64,000 nt of DNA from Oxytricha trifallax (lineage: Eukaryota; Ciliophora; Spirotrichea; Sporadotrichida; Oxytrichidae). The stretch is from the NCBI GenBank assembly GCA_000711775.1, contig ARYC01019265.1, positions 25,933 to 89,932 of the forward strand, written 5' to 3'. Shown one piece after another: positions 10,964 to 21,700 of this stretch. The position numbers and the translations under genes were made by a program. Position 1 is the stretch's first letter. Each line of letters opens with the position of its first letter. Below the pieces are notes generated by a model. The model ran no database searches and was not told the DNA's origin. It was given only the letters and a program-made list of their open reading frames with translations.

Positions 10964-12468
10964 ATGGTTACAAGATCTAATCTGGAAGACATCATGTAAA
11001 TTACTTAGAATTTCTTTAATTCTTATTTAGTGTTTATGTAAAAACTTAGCATTATAAAGCTTTTAAATCTGATTTGGAATTTAAAAAGAAAGATCAGCTT
11101 CAAGTCAATGATAAAATGTTTTAATTTGATTCAGAAGATCATTATCAGTTAAATAATTACAAGTTTTACGATGCTGAAACACTGAAATGTACTTTTAACT
11201 TAAATAAATTGGGATAAATTGAAGTAATTTTAAAAGAATTGAGCTTAATTAACAAGAATTATCAAAGCAATTCCCTTTTTTAACTTTAGCTATAAGAAAA
11301 TACGGCAAAAGCTTGCTTGAAATTATAACTTCCAGAAATTTATAATGATACTTTGTGGCTTAGTTTAAGAGGTAGTAAACCCATGCCTATCCCAAAACCG
11401 GATGATTTTATAAAATTCGGTAGAATAGTCTTTAAGTACATAAATTAAAAAAGTAAACTCTCAGAAAATATAATATTTATTACTTCAGATGGTTATTCAA
11501 AGTCATTTATGAACGATTTAAGCATTTAGCCTAAAAGCTTACAAGAAAGATATTATTGTAGTATTTGTACGAAATTCTGTGATCATGTAAGCGAGGACGA
11601 TGATTTTTAACAGAACACAAGTTTGTAGAATTTGTTAGTGACAGCTTGCAAATGCAGAGGATAAATTTAGTACGTTCATTTAGCTTGTTTGCAATCAAAA
11701 TTTTTCGAAGAGGCAAATATTGAAATGAAGTTTGATTGCTGTATCTAAATAAAATCCTAACATTTTAAATGTGAAATATGCAAGCATGAATATAAATTGC
11801 TATTTAAAGAAAAAGAATCTGGGATTTAATACTCAGTTTTTGAAAACCTGATAAATGGTTGGGAATCTTCACATATTTTAGAAAGCTTGCATACCTTTCC
11901 TAACTCTTTGAGTTAAAAGACTATAATAATGATAGTTCAATAAGCTATAGTTGAGAAATTATAAATCAACATAGGGAGATCCAAAGACAATGATATTGAA
12001 ATTGTTGATTCAAGTATATCAAGAGAGCATGCACAAATTTTGATAGAAAGAGATTCTGATGTTATTCAAATAATTGACTAGCATTCAAAATATGGAACTT
12101 ATCTTATGATAAGGAAGGACCAAGAATATATAATTTCACAGGATGAGAGTTTAAGTCTGCAGAGAGATCAAAATCTAATAAGTGCCTCATTGAGAGTTAT
12201 GTCTTAAGATAATGAGGGCATACCTAGATTAAAATTAGAATCACCTTTTAAGTCTTATACTTAAAAGTAAGATGAACATCAAAGCAATTAGAAATCTGCA
12301 TAAAGTTTATATGGGGTGTAATAAAATGTATCCTTGAGGTTACAGGTTTTTATGGAAACAAATATGATAAAATCTATATTATTTACTTTGAATTAGAAAA
12401 AATAGAAATTAATAAAAAATAAATAATCATTATTTTACCTTTAAAAACAAATCTTATTATAAATATGA
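10964..12468 (+). CDS. RING-CH (RINGv) plus FHA domain protein
   Basis: First exon from ATG 10964 (M-V-T-R-S-N-L-E-D-I-M). The frame changes once near 11030; a 20-nt GT...AG segment at 11030-11049 would fix it but is unusually short for an intron, so an IES is possible. The protein then has a central variant RING: Y-Y-C-S-I-C, C-K-C-R-G, V-H-L-A-C-L, F-K-C-E-I-C-K-H, the C4HC3 pattern of MARCH-type E3 ligases. It is followed by an FHA phosphothreonine-binding domain: I-N-I-G-R-S, S-S-I-S-R-E-H-A, Q-H-S-K-Y-G-T-Y-L. No transmembrane segment is obvious. TGA 12466-12468, although coding character fades after about 12340. RINGv joined to FHA is an unusual pairing. Confidence 0.8.
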
Positions 12469-13081
12469 AGAAGTTGGTATATTTTTAATTTAATAAGATT
12501 TGAGTAATTTACTTGTTTCTAAGATTTAATAAAATTAATTGATATTTTATTTTATGTTTATTTTTAAACTAAAACTAGTTTAGTATATTTTCCACATTTA
12601 TTTTTTGTTTATTTACTTCCTCCCCCTATCCTTTATATTCTTATAAAAATAATGACAATATATCATATAAATAGCCAAGTTCGAATGTTAGTGCGTTTAA
12701 GTTTTTTTGATGTAATAATTTAATGATTTATTTAAAAATCCCTTATTTTAATAACACCTTAATATTATTTTACCAATTTTATTAGTAGAAATAATATTAA
12801 TTAATTTTATTCTTAAAAAATATGAATTCTATAAGGATTTAGACTTTTTCAATTTATTTCTATTAAATTTATTTATCATTATATTGGTCGTTAATAAAAA
12901 GGTTTTTTGTAATTGAGCTGTAATTTTGTTTTATTTATATTTTTTATATATAATAATGATCCTTATTTATTTGTAAAAATTAAAAATAAAGACCCAAAAT
13001 CTTTTTAGCCACTCCCATCGTATTTGTCTCTTTAGAGACGTTAATTAACAAATCATGATGCTGTTTAAAATATATTTTAAA
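12469..13081. other. AT-rich intergenic DNA
   Basis: Spacer between the RING-CH/FHA gene and the next gene on the same strand. Nothing supported. Confidence 0.5.
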
Positions 13082-15556
13082 ATGAAGTAAAATACAATGA
13101 GAATTATCAATCAAAAGGATGATTAAGCTTAAGATAAACGATCAAAGCCAACTAAGCAGCCATAGACAGGAATTAACCATATTCAAAGCTAGATCATTCG
13201 TTCATCTATAAATGTAGCTACTAAATCATCAAGAAACTAAAATGCACATGTCAGAATAATTGAAACTATGCAGCCAAATCAACCAATTAAATCTTTGCAT
13301 AAAGCTCAGTCTCAGCTTTTCTCATAATCCTTTATTAATAAGACTACAGGTGATTTGAAGTTAAGTAACTCAATTTTGCATGTAACACCAAAAAAGACCT
13401 AGACTAATAATTAAAGCTCATAATTAAATAAGACTCCGATATCAGGCAATAATGAATCAAGTATCACATCGAAATAGGGATTCGAAAGTGCGAAAGGTGC
13501 AAATCTTTATGTTTATCCGGGAGTCTAAGCTCAAATGATCTCAGGTATATATAATAATTAGTGCATGGGGAGAGGTGACACTTCTTAAAGTGCTCAAGGT
13601 ACTGTCTCAGTAAATCGAAGATACAAAGATGACATTAGTAGTATGGCATCTAACTCAAAGATAATGAGCTCGGGAAAGAATACTATGATGGCTACTAGTT
13701 TAGAATTACCAAGTCAATCTTTTATCCAAGCAAATTAAAAACCTTAGAGTAATAGAGTAATCAGTGAAATTGTAATTGAAGATGCATTCGAAAGTAATTA
13801 CGGAACTGCAAATAGTATTAAAGAGCAATAGATATTCAGCTTTTCCAAAACGCCTAAATTTGGCACCTATCCAATACTGAACAATCAAACTGGATCTTCG
13901 AAAGTTTTTAATCAATTTGATAGTGTGAAACTGACAGAAGGGCCACTTTTTACGAGCAGATCCTCATATGAACTAAATGAAGAAATTTTCTAAGAGTATA
14001 ACTCCAATAACGATGAAAGACTTCCCAGATAGCCAAGCAATATTTACGACTACTAACAGTAGTACTAGAACTGCTACAACTATGTTGATAACGAAAACAA
14101 TATTTTAATTAAATCAAACGATTCCCCTAATAGAATGAGTCTATCTTACAACCTCTCATAATCTCAAGTAGTCAGTAACAAGCTATCTATTTAAACATTG
14201 CAAGAACTTGAATCCCCTAGAATGAAAGGGAATTAAAAACCTTTACACTAAGGTTTTATCAACTGTCAAAGATCTAAGACACCTACTGTGTAGTCCTCAA
14301 TAAGTTGCTTTAAGAACTCTTTTTACAAAGAAATAAATCAAAAAGACATTGAGAAAGAATAATTTGTCAGGCCAACAGGTATCATTAAAAATCCATTTAT
14401 AAAATACAGGGATGAATTCGCACGAATTTCTCCAAACAATTATCCTAACTAGAGGTATAATAGTTTACTTTACAAACCAAGATGTGAAACTGAAGTTAAT
14501 GATTACAATAGTTAATTAATTTATTAAATTTAATTAAACTTCAATACAAATATAATAGTAAAATATAAAAGCAAGACTCGTAGGATAATTTTAGGCATTT
14601 CTTTTCATAGCAAGAGCAATAAGATTAAAGAATGAAAATACTCAATTCCGAGAGAGGATAAGATCAATATGAAAAGCTGTATTTTTAGGAGCTAGAGAAG
14701 CATGATTGTACCAAAAGAGCGCTTAATAAGGCAATTTAACTTGCTAACATGCTAATCGACGAAATTCATTCTTAAAACAACAGTTAAACTTTTAATAAGA
14801 GAACTTTTGCTCAACCTGAGGAAGAAAATAGAAAAATGCGAGATTTATAAGGTTACAATTCCTCGTCAAGTTTTAATATTAGTAGGTTTCATACTCCAGA
14901 GCCTTTAATGGCTTAGAATAAGTTTAACACTAAGCAGGAAAATAGAGAAAATCAGATTGTACATTAAAATTAATAAGATCATGAAATATGTGAGGACGAT
15001 AGAGAAAACAGCAGATCAAGGAGAGAGTTGAGTCGCAAAAAAAGTCTTAATGCAAGTACCAGAGAACTTCAAAACTTAACTAACTTGATAAGAAAGACAA
15101 AAAACTCACCCTTAATTGCGAATTCAAAGCAAAGTAATATATAATAAATCCTATAAATTACATATTTCTTAATGTTATACAAGAACTAGAAATAACTTAA
15201 CTCCTATTACAGGACTTGAATCCAAAACTTATTAACCACTAAGTGCTATGCAAAGCAATGAAAACTTCTCTCTAATGACAAGTTTCAAGCAACTTGACTA
15301 AACCACTATTTCTAGCAACATGAGGCATCTATTAGAGAGAGTTCACAACATCTAGTATAAGGGCAATTAGGAAAATAAGCAAGATTCGTGTTTATTAGAC
15401 AATTTGATATCTGAAAATAACACACCAAATCATGTCATGCAGGATGATAGTTTTAGAAGCTCAAACGTTTTACTGCCATAGGATACTCAATAGTTAAGAA
15501 GCATTAAGAAAATTACTCGTAGCTTGTTTACTGAGATACAAAATCTCAATCAATGA
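13082..15556 (+). CDS. Hypothetical long Q/N/S-rich protein
   Basis: About 790 residues of polar low-complexity sequence. The start is ATG 13082 (M-K-Q-N-T-M-R-I-I-N) or the in-frame ATG 13097. Q, N, S and K dominate, with repeated S-x-S and N-Q motifs and no recognisable domain. A region around 14640-14800 (L-Y-F-Q-E-L-E-K-H-D, A-I-Q-L-A-N-M-L-I-D-E-I) is helical. Two IESs (14513, 15140) must be removed to hold the frame to TGA 15554-15556. Proteins of this type are common and rapidly evolving in ciliates. No function inferred. Confidence 0.75.
14513..14559. other. IES, pointer AATAGT (47 bp)
   Basis: Repeats at 14507-14512 and 14554-14559. Removal joins V-N-D-Y-N-S to K-I-Q-K-Q-D-S-Q-D-N and bypasses the TGA that otherwise ends the upstream frame. 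Confidence 0.88.
15140..15194. other. IES, pointer AATA (55 bp)
   Basis: Repeats at 15136-15139 and 15191-15194. Removal joins S-K-Q-S-N to N-L-T-P-I-T-G-L-E and bypasses a TGA. The short AT pointer makes the exact edge less sure. Confidence 0.65.
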
Positions 15557-15702
15557 ATTAAAATAAACTAAATTTAGATTTCATTTGCAATTTTAATCTT
15601 TGCTTTATTCTCTCTTAGAGATATAAGACGTTATAACATTGGAAAGTATTTTTAATTATATTAAAATTTCGAATAGTAAACTTATTAAATCACTTATTTC
15701 TA

Positions 15703-18700
15703 ATGGAACTTATAAAATCAAAGAAATCACTGAACTAAAGATTCTAGAGAAACTAAACTCTGAAAGTATAATCAAATAAAAATCAATCAAATAGTAGAGA
15801 CAGAACAATTCAATCTCCTATTTCACAGTCTTTCGCTTAATGCATGCCAGTTTATTTAAATCCAAACTCAATGCATATAAACTAGAATTAACGAGATAAT
15901 TATGTGAGGAAGTCATCTAAGAAAAGTAAAGATGTTATTGTAAGATCATCATAATCTAGAAAAAGGAAAAGAAATTAAATGATTTATTAGTCTATTAATG
16001 GAATAGATAGTGAATTATAAATATAATAGGATTAAATTCTCTCTCAAAGAGAGAAAAATGAAGAAATCGAGAGTATAGATTTGAATCATTTATAGACCCT
16101 CGATGATAAAAGATAATTTAACTAAATTTTAAGGATATTATGATTTTACTCAAACTAATTTATTTTTACAGTAAATTTATTAAACACTCACTAAACGATG
16201 TATAACAGTATAGACTTTCATAAATCACAGTTTTAACAATAAACTTTCTCAAATCAATTAGATAAGTTACAAATTTCAAACAATTAAAATACCCTATCTC
16301 CCCTTAATCAATAAAATGAGCATGACTTCATCAAAGATAACTAAATCCAAGACAAAATTTAAAATCTAAGAATTAGATAACTTAGGCCTCAGTCGACTAA
16401 AACAAAAATCTAGTAAAACCATTCAAAACTTAAAAAGTCGAAATCTCGATCAAATTCTAATACAAGACTATTAATGTACGAATAGCAGCTTCAAAACCAA
16501 TTAAACTAAAATTCTTCTGCATTATTTAATTACAAATCTCTATTGAATTAGAAGTAACAGAAAACATAAAGAATAAATTCAGCTAAAAAAATTAAAAACC
16601 TCACTAATAATTACATAGGTTAAACTAATGGCAATTCAATAAATATTGATCCAGTTACCAGAGAAATATAGAGAATGATTGTTAATGGAAAAGTCGAACT
16701 AAAAAAGTAGTCTAAAAAGCTTAAGAATTCCCTAAGCAAAATTAATACTTAAAAATATTAGAAAATCATATCTCCTCGAGCTAAATCAAGTTACACATAA
16801 AACTAGAATTAAACTCCTGTAGAGTCTGTTGCAGATTTAACGAGAAGAGGCTAATTTTATGAAACAGATTCCATCACTCTCGAGAAAATTATTTTTAATT
16901 TTATCATAATTTATATTTTACTCTCCAAAAGAAGACCAATAAGTTAAAAATTAAAACAGCTTAAGCACAATCAGATAAATTAGAACTTATGCGTGACATT
17001 GCAACTTATGAAGCAAATTTGTGTGAGGAATTAAACTTCAGAAGTATGTTGCTTCTTATGAAAGAAAAGGTTTTGAAATGCGTAAAAAATCAAGAATAGC
17101 ATAGCAATTCCACTTAGAAGTTTCAACAGTTCTTGAATTCAGCTGAGATGTCTTTTACAAAGATACAAAAGTAAACACGATTCAGTCATTTTATGGATGA
17201 AGATAATTTGGTTAGCACTACTAAAGCACAGCAAAAGTTTGCACTTCACAGATCTAGTGCTCTATCATCAGTTATACAATAGAATAATATAGATAGAAAT
17301 TGTAAGGGATAAGAGAAGAAGAGTTTCTTTGGCATGAATTAAATCGTTATGCAATCAAAAAGATAAATCAAAATTCCAAAAAGAACTACTGAATTTATGT
17401 TTTACACCAAAAGGGTTTCTGGAGTCAAAACCCCAAAACCCCTTAGTGAGGTTTATAAGTGCTTTGATTTGTAGGGTATATTTGGGGTTTTATTGGGGTT
17501 AGTAGACAAATTAGGCCAATTTGCAAAATGAGAAATAGAAATTAGTGAAATTTAGGGTCTGTTTATGATGAGAAATATTTAGATTTATTGCTTAAACTAA
17601 GGTATGGTTCGAGTATGAATATAGATTAAGTCAAATCAGTGCTGAATAATGCGGCTATAGCAAAGCTTCTAAGCAAGAATGCCTCATTTATTAGGTATCA
17701 TTGCATGTTATCTGTTTTACATTATAACTCAGGCACATGAAAACATCCAGCAAGAAAATAAAAGTTCTAATAGCACCATATTGGCTACCTCTGCGACTCG
17801 AAGACCTGAAGTATTGTGCACACTTTCCACTTGACTAGCGAGCTGTGATGTTTCATAGCAAGTTTCCTGATATGCGTATCTCTCCTTAAACTATAGCCAA
17901 TTATAAAAGAAATGGTATTACTTTCAAGACTGTCAACAGAGTGAAGAGAGTGATTGATTTCACAGTGGCATTTTATATTAATAATTTAAACTATATATAT
18001 GATTAAATGCAGAGAGCTATTACTAATAACGTCAAGTTTATAAACGATGATGAAGCGGTGTTTACGTTCTACACCTTTAGTCTTGGTACAAAAAGTACGA
18101 TAATATAGAAGTCTATGACTAAAAGGTTAAGGTTGTCACTCACGCAATTTTGGCTGGTATCAGATTCAGGCTTAGAAGCAAATGTTATTCATCCTCGCTC
18201 TATTAAGAGAGAGAGCAGTATATAAAGTTCTTAGAACAGCTGAAAGAGAAATATCCTGAATAAGAGATTATACTGTTTGTTGATAATCTTACTGTTCATA
18301 AGACTAAAGAAACAAGGAAGAGTTATGAACAACTTAGAATAACGCCAGTGTTAAACGTACCTTACAGTCAATAGTTTAATGGAATTGAGTTCTACTGGGG
18401 TATATTAAAAGGTTATTACAAGAAACTGCTCCTATACTACTTGATAAATGACTTACCTATCGATACAGTAGACTTGATTCAGAGTAGCTGCAAGAGAGTT
18501 AGCATAGATAAGACAACAGTTTGTGCGAGAGAAGGAAGAATGAATGTTTATAAATAAGTTTTAGATTTAAATGAATGAATAAGTTCACATATTAAATTAA
18601 CCCAGAAAGGGATTAGGCTTCTCCTTCTTCTCCTCTTCTTATGGCTTGCTTGGGCCCATATTTCTTCTCTTAGTGCCAGCTCCTGCATCTATGTTCATTT

Positions 18701-21700
18701 CATCTGGCTTTTAAAAATCTTTATAAAGTCTCTTGCTCACTTCATGAATAGTCTATGACTTTCTCTCTCTGTGAACCTTTGCATGTTCTTTCATTAGGAA
18801 TATACCAGTTCCAGGTTTTCCTACAAAGTTATGTGTCAAAGCTTACTAGAGAAGAATGGATGCTTCTTAAGCTCCGCAAGCCAGGTCTCGCTTATTAGAA
18901 TGACTATCTTCTTTTAATCTTCATGAGAAATAGAGTAGCGTTTCTTGTGAGCTTCTTCAATGATCTCTCTGAGATAGCTCTCTCTTAAAGTGCCAAGAAC
19001 ACCAAAGAAGAAGCTCCTTTCTGGAAGTTTGTTAGAGAGTTGTTTCTTGGTAGGAAGATAAACTTCCAACTCTTCATCTTTCATCGCATCCTCGTAGAGA
19101 TTAGTGACTGAAATCTCTGGGTAGTTTGGTATTTCTATCAACTTAATTTAATTGTTTTGAAGGCTTTCTTCTCATCACAGAGTATCGCTTTTAAGAATGA
19201 GATTTTGGTACCTTTCATCGTTGGAAGGAATAAACCCACTATAGTATATGATTAAGTATATATCACATGCTTACCATGCTGAGTGAGGTACCGATAGAGA
19301 TCTTCCTTGCTTCTAAATCTTGAGATCATTTCTTAAGCTTCAACCCTCTTCATTGCAGTACTTAAAGATTCCATCCTTGTTCCTTCTCTTCTTATTGAAT
19401 TTCAAATTTTAATATAAAGAGTTCTAGATCCTACTGCTTAAAATCTTAGTATTAAATAAAGGCATCTTTATAGGAGGTCAACCTGGTAAAGATACGTGGA
19501 GAAAGCTGGCAGAAGCTGTAACAAACTTCAGAGATGGAGCTCCATTTTTATCAATTTAGTTCCATTAAATTAGTACTAAATTTGTTTAAATTTAATTAGT
19601 ACTGGTACTAATTCCGTTTAATTTTAATTGGTACCAATTTAATAGTACCAAAACTTAATTAGTACCTAGTTTTAAACTAATGAGGTTTTAATGGAAAAGT
19701 TCCAAATTGGTTCAAAACCTAATTGGTACCAGTACCAACCTGAATTTTATCTAAGTTGATGCCAAAATTAAAATATTAAGCATGATATTAGAAAAATAAT
19801 AGTCATAAACTAAGCATAAATGTGATCTCTAATTCTTCAAAATCAACCATTATTGTTGCAGTGCCAACTTTTGTACAGAGTGACTATAAATAGAGAGGTT
19901 ATTAAAGCTTTATAATAAAAATTTAAATTTGAATTTAAACATGGCGGCTGACTTAAATCGAAAAGCAGTTTCTAATCATAGCTAAACTTTGGCTCAACTA
20001 AAAAGCAAGAAGTTGTTTATGTTGAGGTAGAGTTAAGAGCTCTTGGGTTTGAAGCAGAGGTCTTCAAAATTGAAGTATAAAACTAAAAGGGGAGAGCAGA
20101 GATAGGACTTCAAACATAAATTCAATATGTTGAAGAGCTAAAAGAACAGCAATCAATTGAAAAATTAAAACACTTTTAATGCAATGATTGTTAAAACTTC
20201 TTCTCAACTGAGTTATGCTTGAAGAGGCATGTTAAAGAGATAAATTTTAGAGAACCTAAGACTTTAATCAAGCATGAAAAGATGGATGGCAGGTATTAGT
20301 GCACGATTTGTATGAAGTCTTACACTAACTCAGCTAAAATAAAAAGACACATGCAGAAGGATCATTTAAGCAAGTTTTTAATATAAGATTAAGAGACTTA
20401 AAAACTTATACCTGCCAAGAGAAAGTCTAATACTCTTGAATCTTAAAGAGAATTGTAAGATAAGCTCAAGAGTCAGAAACGATATGAGTCAATGAATCAA
20501 CCTGCAGTCAATACATTTTTAGCAGGCTTCTAAGAGAGAGCTATGTATACTCATGCATTAAATGCTGTTGATCTTGGCAGTTGTATAGAAAACTACTTGA
20601 ATATAAACGTGCCTAGCAAGAGAAATTTTATAGTAGTCGATGAGTTTGAATACAAGTTATATCCTTTCAGGTATCTCATTAAAAATGAACAGTATCAGAG
20701 TGAATTTTTAAACAAATATATCGTTCTTAGACAAGAACTTGCTTAAGTTAGACGGTGTTATTTTAGGCTTTGGGTTCATCGCACTAAAGCTAAAGAAATA
20801 TGAAATGACTCTAAGAGACTATCTCTATCAAAACAGATATCCGGATGAATTGAATGATATACTTTTAAGATATGATTAAGGGCGTCTAGGAGTTGCATAA
20901 ACTTGGATATGTTCATTGAGATTTGAAGCCTGAAAATGGGATGCTTAACCTCTGTCCTTTAGAAGTTGTAGTTATCGATTTCAATAGAGCCTTAAGATAA
21001 GAGATTGTAACATTAGCAAAGGTTCTTGGGAAACCAGGCTGCTTCCCAATCAGAGAGAAGTGGACAAATGGTTCAGTCTAGTGGGATTTATGGGCAGTTT
21101 CTGCTATTATATTAGAAAGTAACATGGAAAGCATGTCTTACTCTGGTACTAAGCATGAAAAACAATCAATTAGCTTAGCTTAGAAGCATATAAAGTAAGA
21201 AGATGTCTGCGAAGAAATAAAAAGTATAGTAGAAATGATAATCGTGAGAGATACCTCCTATCCTAGATAATCCTTAGATGATATACTTGAGCCACTAGAG
21301 AGAGCAAGATTCAAGAGATACAACTAAGACAAGCAGATTAAATTTGATTGAATTAAGTAAACTAATACTCATAAAATATTCATTAAATTCACATAAAACC
21401 TGCGTTTTCTCTTCTAACCCCAATCCAACTATACCCTACAAATAAAAGCACTTATAAACCTTACTAAGGGGTTTTGGGGTTTTGAATGCTTTCCTAAATT
21501 TAACTAAAAGTTAAGAGAGACACTTTTTTACTAAATTTAATTTTGAGTAAATATCGTTTAATTAATTTTATACTTTTACAGTCAAGCTATCGCCATCGAT
21601 ATAATTTATCAAGCAAACTAAGGATTAAAATATCCAATTTAAAATATCAAAGAAATCAGATGACTAAGACCCACAATAGTTTGTAGATTCTCTTATAATA

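Larger units (their letters stand above)
17426..21484. mobile_element. TBE-A, telomere-bearing element transposon (4059 bp)
   Basis: Complete TBE, the Tc1/mariner-related DDE transposon family restricted to the germline of stichotrich ciliates and removed during macronuclear development. Both termini begin with the C4A4-type word CAAAACCCCAAAACCCC. The terminal inverted repeats span 17426-17502 and 21414-21484. The three standard TBE genes are present in the usual order: transposase (+), 22-kDa protein (-), zinc-finger/kinase protein (+). The outermost host triplets are AGT on the left and AAT on the right; both fit the ANT target rule but differ from each other. All three genes carry frameshifts or nonsense codons, so this copy looks dead as a coding element. 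Confidence 0.93.
17414..21510. other. IES containing TBE-A, pointer AAAAG (4097 bp)
   Basis: Repeats AAAAG at 17409-17413 and 21506-21510. Removal joins F-Y-T-K to S-Q-E-R-H-F-F-T-K-F-N-F-E-Q, which stays free of TGA to the intron at 21799. The pointers lie 12 bp outside the left transposon end and 21 bp outside the right one, so the eliminated segment is larger than the transposon. Confidence 0.65.

Noticed and set aside
17426..17442. C4A4 repeats looked like a telomere and hence a chromosome end or chimeric contig
   Set aside because: The block is only 17 bp, recurs inverted at 21468-21484 with matching inner repeats, and encloses the three TBE genes, so it is a transposon terminus.
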